Notes: generated by a model not told the origin, from the sequence alone. Numbered from the stretch's first letter, positions 51,728-59,284 are shown. The stretch is DNA of 64,000 nucleotides from Bacillota bacterium (GCA_023418475.1 JAEZZO010000032.1:30574-94573); one strand, 5' to 3'. Translations and numbers: made by a program.

Positions 51728-52762
51728 TTACTGCAGATATTTGCTGGTAATATCGCGCTTTGTCTTATGCTTCTGATCAGGCTGTGCAGCTGGCTTATTA
51801 CTCAACACGGAAAGAAAATTGACATTGCTCTTCATAGCGGATTCCCTTGTTGAATTAAGGTTTTTGACAATTGTGTCCTTATTGGCTTCAATTTTATGCA
51901 AAACTGCGTCAAGTCTTGCCTTTGGATAGCTCAGTCCAGACAGCATAATAATTGTCATATTGTCGTTAAAGGTCATGAAGGTATCAACTGGAATACCTAC
52001 AACCTTTTCAATCTCCACTTGGTTGATATCATCCATTGACGACACGGAGATATACTGTATAGTACGGTCTGATTCTATTGGCGCGAAAATATTATCATTA
52101 AATGTACCGATCAATGGAGGAAGACCTTTTTCCATACAGGTTGTGACAATTGACATGCCATGTGCTTTCAGTGCTTCTTTAATCTCTGCTTTATCAATAT
52201 TTCCCTTCTCACTCTTATGCTTATCCGGAATGTCAAGAAATGCTGTAAACGCGTCAGCAAATACCGGATTTAATGACATCTTATCAGCACGGTCATTATC
52301 AAGAATAAATATACCTGCTGCACTCTCTATGCCAGTTAACTCCGTAAAGCATTCGTATGAATTAATCTGAGCCTTAACACTTTCCGTAATCGATGGAATG
52401 ATCGTAATGGCTCCTACCGTCTTGCCATCATCGATTAACAAATCCATAAGCATAGGGCCTGCACCGCTTCCAGTCCCTCCTCCAGAGGAGAAAATACAGT
52501 AAATAATATCCGTTTTGATTTTGTTATCAATTTCTTGTGCAATATTGTCGAAATCATCAATTACCAACTGTTTTGCTTTATGACGATCACGGTTACAACC
52601 CTCTCCTCCGGTAATGTGATACTTAAATTTTGCGTTATCCAAAGTATCAAGATCCTCTTGCGATGTATTGACGAATAATACAGCATATCCCTTGTCCTGG
52701 AGCAGTCTACCGATATTACCTCCTGCCTGTCCAATTGCTAAAAAACCTATCTTTTCTTTCAT
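51728..52762 (-). CDS. tubZ: Tubulin/FtsZ-superfamily GTPase, TubZ-like
   Basis: The 344-residue protein is a cytomotive GTPase of the tubulin fold. It has the N-terminal nucleotide motif GQAGGNIG (residues 11-18) and the signature GGGTGSGAG (94-102). The segment LNPVFADAF is in the place of the T7 loop. A C-terminal tail rich in Lys (KHKTKRDITSKYLQ) resembles the TubR-binding tail of TubZ. It is about 140 residues shorter than Bacillus plasmid TubZ and near PhuZ in length. Its ATG overlaps the stop of a small DNA-binding gene, and a repeat array lies before that gene, so partition is the best role. Confidence 0.85.
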   Translation of the reverse strand: MKEKIGFLAIGQAGGNIGRLLQDKGYAVLFVNTSQEDLDTLDNAKFKYHITGGEGCNRDRHKAKQLVIDDFDNIAQEIDNKIKTDIIYCIFSSGGGTGSGAGPMLMDLLIDDGKTVGAITIIPSITESVKAQINSYECFTELTGIESAAGIFILDNDRADKMSLNPVFADAFTAFLDIPDKHKSEKGNIDKAEIKEALKAHGMSIVTTCMEKGLPPLIGTFNDNIFAPIESDRTIQYISVSSMDDINQVEIEKVVGIPVDTFMTFNDNMTIIMLSGLSYPKARLDAVLHKIEANKDTIVKNLNSTRESAMKSNVNFLSVLSNKPAAQPDQKHKTKRDITSKYLQ

Positions 52763-53016
52763 GATTCAGACTTTTCCTTTCTTAAAAATTCTTTACCGGT
52801 TTCGGTAATGAAGTATGTATTAGCACGTCCATCTTTTACACCAACTGCTACATATCCAGCATCATAGAATTGTTTCAGCTGCTTATAGATTGTATTGTCC
52901 ATACAATCAAGATGCTCTGTATCTGCAATATCTTTTATTGTCATGCCTTTTAACTTACCTGTAGCATCCTGGTCATTTATGATCGACAGTATTAAAAAAC
53001 CTAATAAGTTACTCAA
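52759..53016 (-). CDS. tubR: Winged-helix protein, TubR-like partition adaptor
   Basis: The 85-residue product has a winged helix: helix MTIKDIADTEHLDCMDNTIY, recognition region KQLKQFYDAGYVAVGV and wing GRANTYFITETGKEFLRK. The start is TTG at 53016 with AGGAGG 6 nt upstream. It overlaps tubZ by 4 nt (ATGA) and follows the eight-unit repeat array directly. This order (tubC-tubR-tubZ) is that of type III partition systems. It could alternatively be a PadR-like regulator unrelated to partition. Confidence 0.72.
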   Translation of the reverse strand: MSNLLGFLILSIINDQDATGKLKGMTIKDIADTEHLDCMDNTIYKQLKQFYDAGYVAVGVKDGRANTYFITETGKEFLRKEKSES

Positions 53017-53030
53017 TTATTGCCTCCTAA

Positions 53031-53110
53031 CTCTGATTAATATGGATTTACTCTGATTTATTCGGATTTACTCTGATTAATTTGGATATACTCTGATTTA
53101 CTCTGATTTA
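53031..53110. repeat. Eight tandem 10-bp repeats, tubC-like centromere candidate
   Basis: Decamers run without gap: CTCTGATTAA, TATGGATTTA, CTCTGATTTA, TTCGGATTTA, CTCTGATTAA, TTTGGATATA, CTCTGATTTA, CTCTGATTTA. All share GATTWA or GATATA at the same phase, with a 20-bp higher order for the first six. The array fills the entire gap between the radical SAM gene and the tubR ribosome site. The 10-bp period puts the units on one DNA face. Confidence 0.85.
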
Positions 53111-53111
53111 T

Positions 53112-54035
53112 CTAAACCAAATTAATCAACCTTTTCCTATGCCTATCAAAATACTGATCCCAAGTTTCCTTTCTGTATGACCGTCCATACATATATCTTT
53201 GAGCAAATTCTAACTGCATTTTATTTGGAACTATACCTTTGCCGGCATTACGTTCTGCTTGTGCAAAGAAACTTAAATTACTAAACATCTTGTTTAACTC
53301 ATGCACACGGTAATCTGCATCGTTAATATCCTTACGTACCAGAATGTAAATAAACACTCGACTTCTTGAGACACCATATTTCTCAAACCATTGAAGAACC
53401 TTTTTAAAATATGGTAGCTGCCATCTTGTATCACAGCTAAAGCGTATGTATTTAATCCAATTTATTTTACTGTAAAGCTTAACAATATCCTCAGTCACAA
53501 GTCTTATATCCATACCTTGATTTAAGTCAATCTTGATATCAGACTCTGCCAGACTGTAGAGCTGCTTAATGCCATGATCACAAGCTAGTATGTTATTATC
53601 CATAAGTACAAGCTTGTCCGTGTCATGTCTGATAAGATCCTGCCATGTACGATAAGGCTTAATATCACCTTCTTTTCGTGGAACATAACACCAGTCACAA
53701 TTATTCGGACACCCTCTCGTTATGAAGCCGATAGCATAGTCACAGTCAGGATAAATAGTATAGTCTGGATATGTCTCTTCAATCTCTGGAGGAAGCTTCA
53801 AGTCAATATTATAACCAGTACCACCCTTAATTGTGTTATCTGGTAAATATGGATTAATACTTGTAAAATCAAATATCTTGCTGGAGTAAACTCGATCATA
53901 ATGACTTAACGGCATCCACCATTCAACATTATCACCATGCGCTTTATACCACGCTGATATCTTCATAAGGGCATAGTTAGGAAATGTCTTCCCCTTTATG
54001 TGTTCTGCATCAGCATCATGCAATCCTATTAGCAT
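53112..54035 (-). CDS. Radical SAM protein
   Basis: The 307-residue product has the cluster motif RGCPNNCDWCYVP (Cys-x3-Cys-x2-Cys) that holds a 4Fe-4S cluster and cleaves S-adenosylmethionine. An N-terminal part (LIGLHDADAEHIKGKTFPNY) resembles the binding domain of B12-type radical SAM proteins but has no clear cobalamin motif. It lies next to a Dam methylase, a Cys-rich small gene and a PP-loop gene, suggesting a role in modifying DNA, RNA or a protein. The substrate is unknown. Confidence 0.85.
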   Translation of the reverse strand: MLIGLHDADAEHIKGKTFPNYALMKISAWYKAHGDNVEWWMPLSHYDRVYSSKIFDFTSINPYLPDNTIKGGTGYNIDLKLPPEIEETYPDYTIYPDCDYAIGFITRGCPNNCDWCYVPRKEGDIKPYRTWQDLIRHDTDKLVLMDNNILACDHGIKQLYSLAESDIKIDLNQGMDIRLVTEDIVKLYSKINWIKYIRFSCDTRWQLPYFKKVLQWFEKYGVSRSRVFIYILVRKDINDADYRVHELNKMFSNLSFFAQAERNAGKGIVPNKMQLEFAQRYMYGRSYRKETWDQYFDRHRKRLINLV

Positions 54036-54054
54036 AGTTCACACCATCCCTAAT

Positions 54055-54846
54055 TCACAATTTCAGACTCATTTGCATTGCTTCATAATTCATCCAAAGT
54101 GTTTCTACTCTGAATATACCTGCCTCAGCCTGTGTCTTTTTTTGTACCTTATTCCATCCTGTAAGATAAGAATTATAAAGCTTATTATCATAACCTGATA
54201 AAAGAACCTTTCCTGGGTGTGAAGCTAGTACACTAAGAAGCTCCTCGTGCTGTTCATCTGTCATTTCGTACTTATACAAAAAACTTGTCCTAGTGTCGCA
54301 AAGATAAGGCGGATCGCAGTATATGAAAACATCAGGTGTATTGTATCGCTTAATTAATTCTACAGCTGGAATATTTTCTATCTGAGCCAGCAACAATCTA
54401 TTACCAGCTTGTATTAATTTTTCAGGTAGATTGCCCCATACTATAGCTGTTCTTGGTCCACTAGTTTGTTGCGTTGACCTAAAGCCATTATAATAAGTAT
54501 TTGAATTCCCAATTCCTTGCCAGCACCGTACTGCAAATTTTCTTGCCTTCTCAATATCGCTGTCAATTTCATTTGTTTCAAAAGATGTGAGATATTCATC
54601 GCGCGCATAAGGAGTTAATCCTATTGCTTTTGCTAATTCATATGGATGAGTCCTTAATACCTTAAAATAATTTACGACATTGCTGTCAATATCATTTATT
54701 GTTTCAATCCTAGATGGCTCTTTATTAAAAAACACTCCACCACTACCAAAATATGGTTCAAAATATACATTATGAGCCGGTATAAATGAGCAAATCCAAT
54801 CTGCTAATCTATTCTTAGCACCCGGATATTTTAAGACAGTTTTCAT
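54055..54846 (-). CDS. DNA adenine N6 methyltransferase (Dam type)
   Basis: The enzyme methylates adenine in DNA, likely GATC or a similar site. The 263-residue product has the AdoMet-binding start (KYPGAKNRLADWI) and the motif YFEPYFGSGGVFFNK. A catalytic DPPY appears in VFIYCDPPYLC. It lies at the end of a group with radical SAM and PP-loop genes and has no restriction partner. Confidence 0.93.
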   Translation of the reverse strand: MKTVLKYPGAKNRLADWICSFIPAHNVYFEPYFGSGGVFFNKEPSRIETINDIDSNVVNYFKVLRTHPYELAKAIGLTPYARDEYLTSFETNEIDSDIEKARKFAVRCWQGIGNSNTYYNGFRSTQQTSGPRTAIVWGNLPEKLIQAGNRLLLAQIENIPAVELIKRYNTPDVFIYCDPPYLCDTRTSFLYKYEMTDEQHEELLSVLASHPGKVLLSGYDNKLYNSYLTGWNKVQKKTQAEAGIFRVETLWMNYEAMQMSLKL

Positions 54847-54849
54847 AAC

Positions 54850-55020
54850 TCACTCACCATCCTCATAATCTTCATTTTCCTCCGATATTGCGTCAGGTCC
54901 CTCTCCATAATCTTCAGCACAACGCTTACTACTTGGAAATAGATACATACATTCGCTCCCGGATATATCGCATTGGTATCGACCGAGATCTTCATCAAAT
55001 GTTGCTGCTTTGCATCCCAT
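54850..55020 (-). CDS. Cys-rich small protein, 56 residues
   Basis: This short gene reads MGCKAATFDEDLGRYQCDI, then SGSECMYLFPSSKRCAEDYG, with an acidic end. Four cysteines (3, 17, 24, 34) could bind a metal. GAAGGTGA lies before the ATG at 55020. A longer overlapping frame here is a shadow. It sits between dam and the PP-loop gene; similar small genes are common beside such genes in clostridial phages. Confidence 0.75.
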   Translation of the reverse strand: MGCKAATFDEDLGRYQCDISGSECMYLFPSSKRCAEDYGEGPDAISEENEDYEDGE

Positions 55021-55044
55021 ATCAATCACCTTCTTTCAATATGA

Positions 55045-56304
55045 CTACCAATGTAAATCCAATCCATTGGTGTCAAATTCAACTTGTTTTGGTCTTTTAT
55101 ACCAATCATCTTCCCATTGGATGTTTATCCAATTAAGTACTAATCCCCAGCCGTACTTTACACCGGTAACTTTATCTTTACAGCACTCATACATCCAGAA
55201 ATGCCATTCTTTAGGACTATCCTTTCTTAATCTGTCAAATCTGTGTGGCCGCGGCTCCATATGTATTCCAAATCCGCACATGCTGCAACCAGTTCTTTGT
55301 GCCTCTGTTGTGTAAAGCATTCCATCCGGCTTACGTTCTATTGTTCCGTATATCTCTGGAATAATCGTCTCAAGTGGTTTATATGGTATTATTTTTCCTA
55401 CATCATCTTTGCTATAAGGTTGTTTGTAATACTCGGATCTGAAATAATCTATATGCGTGATATAGTAATTGTTCATCTCAATTGCTAGTTGTAATATGTC
55501 TTGTCTCATAAATGGTGCGAATGGAGCTGATCTCATTACTGTTTTACCGTAATAATTACATCCATGTTCCATAAGTGCATCTTCCCTTTGTCCTCCCTCT
55601 GATGCCATCATTCCAAGAAAAGGGAAGCTGTTATGTTCTTTAGCCCAATCATCACATGGTTTCTCTTTGAGATAATAGCAACACTTGTTTGATACTTTGA
55701 ACGGAGCTTCCAGATAGTTGGTACCGTATTCTTCATTTGCCATTCCAGCAAATAAGTTAAGCCACTTCTGTGGAAGCTTCATGCTACTATCTTTTGCAAA
55801 GTGTCCTAATTCCCCGCACTGGCCTGTAATTATCGCATGTCTTACTGTTTTATTTTTTTCAGTAGGATTCTGTAACAAATCTATTCTTCCTGCCATTTTC
55901 TTTGATATCACTGGAAACCCTACTTCATTTAGTACATCAACCTTTGACTTGTATGAATTTACTACCTCAATACCTAAAGCTTTATGTACTCTTTGGATAC
56001 TCTTATCTTCTACCTTCGATACTGAGATCCCAGGAATATCAATTCCAATACTTTTTAGAAAGAGAAATAATGTTATACTATCAAGTCCTCCTACACTTAC
56101 ATGACAGTTAAATTCTCTCTTATCCATTTCCTGTTGAAATTCAATTGCTCTCTGTTCTGCCCTTTTAATCTTTACTTTGTATGGAAGGTTCTGCTGAGCT
56201 ACAAATGCCGCTCTTTTTTCACTTTTATTTTTCTTCCATTCTTCAAGATCAAAATCTTCAAGAGGCTCTTCGCTTTCTATAAAATCAAGTAATTCCTGCA
56301 TCAT
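55045..56304 (-). CDS. PP-loop protein, PAPS reductase-like (DndC-related group)
   Basis: The 419-residue product has the N-type ATP pyrophosphatase PP-loop VSVGGLDSITLF (a SGGxDS variant, here VGGLDS). It carries several cysteine pairs (SNKCCYYLKEKPCDDW and RTGCSMCGFGIHMEP) that could hold an iron-sulfur cluster. Such enzymes activate a substrate with ATP for sulfur transfer. In phages they may modify nucleic acid or make a sulfur-containing product. True sulfate reduction is unlikely, as no other pathway gene is here. Confidence 0.85.
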   Translation of the reverse strand: MMQELLDFIESEEPLEDFDLEEWKKNKSEKRAAFVAQQNLPYKVKIKRAEQRAIEFQQEMDKREFNCHVSVGGLDSITLFLFLKSIGIDIPGISVSKVEDKSIQRVHKALGIEVVNSYKSKVDVLNEVGFPVISKKMAGRIDLLQNPTEKNKTVRHAIITGQCGELGHFAKDSSMKLPQKWLNLFAGMANEEYGTNYLEAPFKVSNKCCYYLKEKPCDDWAKEHNSFPFLGMMASEGGQREDALMEHGCNYYGKTVMRSAPFAPFMRQDILQLAIEMNNYYITHIDYFRSEYYKQPYSKDDVGKIIPYKPLETIIPEIYGTIERKPDGMLYTTEAQRTGCSMCGFGIHMEPRPHRFDRLRKDSPKEWHFWMYECCKDKVTGVKYGWGLVLNWINIQWEDDWYKRPKQVEFDTNGLDLHW

Positions 56305-56306
56305 TT

Positions 56307-56549
56307 TTACCTCAATATCATGTTTTTCTCTTGAAACTCTATGAACTCATTTAGTAACCGATCATACTCTGCCTTTGCTTTATCCTTATCATAGGAGTAG
56401 CTAATCATAAAATAATCCAAATTAAGCTGACCTTCGATTTTGTAAAATACATTTCCCTGTTGATCAATCTCAGGGAAAAATGTTATCTTTTTCACCGGCT
56501 TAAGTTCACCGGACCAGGTATTAACCATATACAAATTATTTGATTGCAT
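56307..56549 (-). CDS. Small hypothetical protein, 80 residues
   Basis: The product (MQSNNLYMVNTWSGELKPVK, then FPEIDQQGNVFYKIEG) has beta strands followed by a C-terminal helix (KAKAEYDRLLNEFIEFQEKN). AAGGGGTGA precedes the ATG. It is probably co-transcribed with the PP-loop gene. Function unknown. Confidence 0.6.
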   Translation of the reverse strand: MQSNNLYMVNTWSGELKPVKKITFFPEIDQQGNVFYKIEGQLNLDYFMISYSYDKDKAKAEYDRLLNEFIEFQEKNMILR

Positions 56550-56624
56550 GAAAAGTCACCCCTTGAATAATTTATTGACATTTGATAAAATGAAAACAGA
56601 TGTAATAATCAATAAATTTTTTAT

Positions 56625-56665
56625 AAAAGGTTGTATCTAAGTTTGGACGCTCGATACAATCTTTT
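56625..56665 (-). terminator. Terminator-like hairpin after the 178-residue gene
   Basis: AAAAGGTTGTATC (56625-56637) pairs with GATACAATCTTTT (56653-56665), one mismatch. The minus-strand copy ends in CCTTTTAT. It overlaps the stop codon of the gene and separates two early transcription units. Confidence 0.55.
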
Positions 56666-57200
56666 ATTTTGCACTTTTAAAATCTTCCACCTCCGATTTC
56701 CATTTAGTAATTTTCTGCATTTCTTCTTCCAGTGTTCCAATGTCTTTTTCATTGGTCCATGACTGAAACTCAATAAAAATATCATTTAGCTCAGATTGAG
56801 ACGATGCCAAGTCCTCCTTCCATTCTGCAATTTCATCATCCGACATTTCATTTTTATGAGTATTTGCATATTCAAGTTCTTCTTGAGCGGTTGTAATATC
56901 ATCCCATAAATCTAAAACATCATCTAATTTCCAGTTGTTTATCAGATATCGTAAAAAAGTTTTATCTGGAAACATACCAAACCAACATCTATCGAACCAT
57001 TCATTAGCATACATACGCTCATCTGATCCATTGCTATAGGTACCATTCACAAGGTCACCAATAAAATTCTGTAAAAGCTCCGGAACAGTTAAGCCAGCAC
57101 TACCGACTTTATTGCATAATCTGTCAACGTCTGCATCAGATAAATTGATGCTAATATTTCTCGGACTAATCGTTGCTATTTCCTTTTCCTGATTATTCAT
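56664..57200 (-). CDS. Hypothetical early protein, 178 residues
   Basis: The product (MNNQEKEIATISPRNISINL, then DADVDRLCNKVGSAGLTVPE) has an acidic, helical C-terminal half with coiled-coil segments (EELEYANTHKNEMSDDEIAE). The start at 57200 has AAGGAAGG upstream; a longer in-frame start at 57269 also reads as a Cys-rich segment (VKCDCGNDY) but lacks a ribosome site. Possibly a DNA-binding or host-takeover protein. Confidence 0.65.
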   Translation of the reverse strand: MNNQEKEIATISPRNISINLSDADVDRLCNKVGSAGLTVPELLQNFIGDLVNGTYSNGSDERMYANEWFDRCWFGMFPDKTFLRYLINNWKLDDVLDLWDDITTAQEELEYANTHKNEMSDDEIAEWKEDLASSQSELNDIFIEFQSWTNEKDIGTLEEEMQKITKWKSEVEDFKSAK

Positions 57201-57202
57201 TA

Positions 57203-57418
57203 TTACCTTCCTTTCAACCTTCCGATAATCATTACCACAATCACATTTAACAACATTGCCATCATACATATGACAGCTCTTATAATTACTGCTCTTAAGG
57301 TAATGTTTACAGTGATGCTTGACATTAATACCATCAATGATATTAATGTCACTATGAAGATCACTATGGATGCTAATATTAACAAAATTCCGGTTTGTCT
57401 ATTACTACCTTGATGCAA
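57203..57418 (-). CDS. Small membrane protein, 71 residues
   Basis: Start TTG at 57418 has GGAGAG at 8 nt. The product has two hydrophobic helices (ILLILASIVIFIVTLISLMV and ICMMAMLLNVIVVMIIG) and a short basic end. An alternative frame over the same DNA encodes a Cys/His-rich stretch with no standard start codon, so the call is uncertain. Confidence 0.4.
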   Translation of the reverse strand: MHQGSNRQTGILLILASIVIFIVTLISLMVLMSSITVNITLRAVIIRAVICMMAMLLNVIVVMIIGRLKGR

Positions 57419-57462
57419 TGCTTACTCTCCTTTCTGGCTTGTCTGCAATACGCTTGATTCCG

Positions 57463-57618
57463 CTAGTGGTGAATATTTATAGTCGCAGTTAAATTATTAA
57501 GCTTGTCTGAAATTGAGTCGATTAATCTATCTGCTTCTTTTAGTAGTTCGTTCAGTCGGATCAATTCATTTGTAGCTTCCTGTGAGTTTACTTTCAATGT
57601 TAATTCTGGTTTATTCAT
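57463..57618 (-). CDS. Small protein, 51 residues
   Basis: This short gene has a strong AAAGGAG 10 nt before ATG 57618 and reads MNKPELTLKVNSQEATNELI, then EADRLIDSISDKLNNLTATI. It is an amphipathic helix and might be a coiled-coil partner. It lies upstream of the small membrane gene. Confidence 0.7.
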   Translation of the reverse strand: MNKPELTLKVNSQEATNELIRLNELLKEADRLIDSISDKLNNLTATINIHH

Positions 57619-57655
57619 CAGATATTTCTCCTTTCTCGTGCTTTTTGGTAATTTG

Positions 57656-57664
57656 TGGTATAAT
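57656..57664 (+). promoter_or_regulatory. Extended -10 promoter for a plus-strand gene
   Basis: TGGTATAAT (57656-57664) lies about 50 nt before the ATG at 57714. No -35 is evident. It sits in the divergent gap between the 51-residue gene and the plus-strand gene. Confidence 0.5.
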
Positions 57665-57713
57665 CTCCTTACAGCTTATAATCAGCCAGTACATAGGAAA
57701 GGAGAAAGCATTA

Positions 57714-58064
57714 ATGAATAAGCCTAGTTTAAAGAAATATATAACTATTAATTTTTCAAAAGTCGAACTCAATGATAATGAGCAATTTATTGTCGTTACG
57801 TCAGCCGGTGTAGCATCAGGTAAACCGTTATTAAATGGTGAAAACGCTTTACTGCCTAATTATGCTCAATTTCTAGTTGATACCGTTCATGAGTATCGAT
57901 CAAATAATGGCATTTCAGAAGATGAGCCGCTATGTGGAGATGATGGTTTCATTGTGCTAACAGATGTTACTTTAAATGCTTCAAATTTAATAACCCATAT
58001 GCCTTATTTGATTGTTTTCACGGATCAAATTGTAGGTATCTCCATTGGATCTTTTATCAAGTAA
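57714..58064 (+). CDS. Plus-strand small protein, 116 residues
   Basis: The product (MNKPSLKKYITINFSKVELN, then VVTSAGVASGKPLLNGENAL and VDTVHEYRSNNG) is mixed alpha/beta and acidic. AAAGGAG precedes the ATG. It points against the early operon and so is likely expressed in the lysogen. Its end overlaps a minus-strand gene by 78 nt. I do not recognise a family with confidence. Confidence 0.7.
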   Translation: MNKPSLKKYITINFSKVELNDNEQFIVVTSAGVASGKPLLNGENALLPNYAQFLVDTVHEYRSNNGISEDEPLCGDDGFIVLTDVTLNASNLITHMPYLIVFTDQIVGISIGSFIK

Positions 58065-58151
58065 TCTTTGATTTTGCTGACTTTGAACTTGCACTTCAAG
58101 GTCAGCAATTCTCTTTTCCAGAGCTTTATACTTCTTTTTTGATATCCACAT
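57987..58151 (-). CDS. Small coiled-coil protein, 54 residues
   Basis: The product (MWISKKKYKALEKRIADLEV, then QVQSQQNQRLL) is a short basic coiled-coil. GGAGGGGGC lies before the ATG at 58151. The gene overlaps, on the opposite strand, the last 78 nt of the plus-strand gene, so both cannot vary freely. Confidence 0.65.
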   Translation of the reverse strand: MWISKKKYKALEKRIADLEVQVQSQQNQRLLDKRSNGDTYNLIRENNQIRHMGY

Positions 58152-58205
58152 CTTTGCCCCCTCCTTTCTGGATTGTCTGCCATATTGCAGACCAATCGAC
58201 ATATA

Positions 58206-58234
58206 TTGCAAATTTCTTCCACTTCTCCTATAAT
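58206..58234 (+). promoter_or_regulatory. Sigma-A promoter for the second plus-strand gene
   Basis: TTGCAA (58206-58211) and TATAAT (58229-58234) are 17 nt apart. The ATG follows at 58279. The leader contains a CCGG-CCGACA-CCGG dyad. Confidence 0.65.
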
Positions 58235-58278
58235 GTAATTACCGGCCGACACCGGAATACATAAGAGAGGAGCGTTTT

Positions 58279-58590
58279 ATGAATACATGTAAAATATGTG
58301 ACCGTGATGTGAAAAGTGATTTTTTTAATACGGATTATGGTATATGCCTAAGCTGCGCTACTATTCTTGAGTCTAAAGTAAAAAGTCTGCAGGAAGTGTT
58401 ACCATCATATCAGGAAAAAGCAAACTCCGCAGACAATGCTAATGACAAGATTTTGTATCTGAAACTTATGCTTGATGAACTTTACGAATACAAAATCCGT
58501 TATTATGATAACGATGTTGACGTTCTCGAACAGGATATAGAAGATCTGATCGATACCGTCATTGACTGCATTGCCGATGCAAGGACGTAA
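58279..58590 (+). CDS. Zinc-ribbon protein, 103 residues (plus strand)
   Basis: The product begins MNTCKICDRDVKSDFFNTDY, then GICLSCATILESKV, a four-Cys zinc ribbon (residues 4-7 and about 23-26). A helical acidic C-terminus follows (YLKLMLDELYEYKIRYYDND). It has its own promoter and a strong terminator, so it is an independent unit in the middle of the early region, typical of a moron gene. Function unknown. Confidence 0.72.
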   Translation: MNTCKICDRDVKSDFFNTDYGICLSCATILESKVKSLQEVLPSYQEKANSADNANDKILYLKLMLDELYEYKIRYYDNDVDVLEQDIEDLIDTVIDCIADART

Positions 58591-58606
58591 TTTAATCACT
58601 TTTCGT

Positions 58607-58655
58607 ATTGAGCGAGAGAGCTATTTTTTGTGGTTTCTCGCTCAATGCTTTTTCC
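58607..58655 (+). terminator. Terminator after the zinc-ribbon gene
   Basis: ATTGAGCGAGA (58607-58617) pairs perfectly with TCTCGCTCAAT (58636-58646), followed on the plus strand by GCTTTTTCC. It ends the plus-strand unit. Confidence 0.85.
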
Positions 58656-58754
58656 TGCTTTTGCCTGGCTGTTTCTAAAAATTCCAAAAAGTTTTTCTTT
58701 ATCGTAATTTTGATATTCAGTTTTTTGCTCAATATTGCACCTACTTTCATGATC

Positions 58755-58913
58755 TCATGCATATTTTGCAATTAATTTATAAATTTGCTGATTTTTAGTA
58801 GAAAAAGGAATAACCATACCTTTAACGCTATCAATCTCTGTTCCATCTGCCATTACATGAATTATTTTAAAATCAGACGGCAGATTGCTCACTGATTTAA
58901 TATGTTTTGACAT
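58755..58913 (-). CDS. Small early protein, 52 residues
   Basis: The product (MSKHIKSVSNLPSDFKIIHV, then MADGTEIDSVKGMVIPF) is of a small phage type seen beside Cro genes. GGAG lies 9 nt before the ATG at 58913. It follows the Cro-like gene in the same direction and is the second gene of the early operon. Its role is unknown. Confidence 0.65.
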   Translation of the reverse strand: MSKHIKSVSNLPSDFKIIHVMADGTEIDSVKGMVIPFSTKNQQIYKLIAKYA

Positions 58914-58957
58914 ATATCCACACTCCAATTCGGTTAATTTACCATAACGCAAGTTCT

Positions 58958-59179
58958 TTAACATAGAACTTTTGGTGTAAAAAAATATGTAGCAATATCG
59001 TGTACCGAAATGTCAAGCAGTTTACAAGCCTTACTAATCTCGGATTGCTTCCATTCGATTTTCCCATTCAGTTTCAATGAACAGGTTCTTTCTGACCATC
59101 CAATAGCATTGGCAAACATATAACGTTTTTCATATCTTTCAGTAATTTTACCTAATATTTTTCTGTAATCATACGGCAT
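58958..59179 (-). CDS. Cro-like repressor (DUF739)
   Basis: This 73-residue protein is the early-side partner of the lysogeny switch. It matches the DUF739 pattern (MPYDYRKILGKITERYEKRY, then MFANAIGWSERTCSLKLNGK and IEWKQSEISKACKLLDIS), a helix-turn-helix fold. AGGAGG precedes the ATG. It is divergent from the CI-like gene across a 185-nt operator region. Confidence 0.88.
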   Translation of the reverse strand: MPYDYRKILGKITERYEKRYMFANAIGWSERTCSLKLNGKIEWKQSEISKACKLLDISVHDIATYFFTPKVLC

Positions 59180-59206
59180 ATCGCGTACCTCCTTTTTGTA
59201 TATTTA

Positions 59207-59284
59207 GTTCTATAACTTAGAACTTGATTATAATATAGCATGTTAAATTTAATAATGCAATATAAAAATTCTATTTTATAGAAC
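59207..59284. promoter_or_regulatory. Two 17-bp operators of the lysogeny switch
   Basis: GTTCTATAACTTAGAAC (59207-59223) and ATTCTATTTTATAGAAC (59268-59284) share the half-sites GTTCTA/TAGAAC with 5-nt centres. The first lies at the start of the cro transcript, the second between the two promoters. They are the likely CI and Cro binding sites. Confidence 0.75.
59232..59260 (-). promoter_or_regulatory. Early (cro) promoter candidate
   Basis: On the minus strand TTGCAT (59255-59260) and TATATT (59232-59237) are 17 nt apart, between the two operators. An alternative TATAAT lies 5 nt further on. Confidence 0.5.

Noticed and set aside
51728..52762. Host cell-division protein FtsZ
   Set aside because: The sequence lacks the FtsZ C-terminal tail peptide, lies among phage early genes, has a basic tail and is co-translated with a small DNA-binding gene.
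53031..53110. CRISPR or simple microsatellite
   Set aside because: No spacers, a 10-bp unit with alternating variants, and a position directly before a DNA-binding gene and a tubulin gene favour a protein-binding array.
54843..55025. 60-codon frame upstream of dam
   Set aside because: The overlapping 56-residue gene in another frame has the ribosome site, a typical Cys-rich sequence and a correct stop before dam.
55045..56304. Sulfate assimilation PAPS reductase
   Set aside because: No other sulfate pathway gene is present; the gene lies in a phage early operon, is longer and has extra cysteines.
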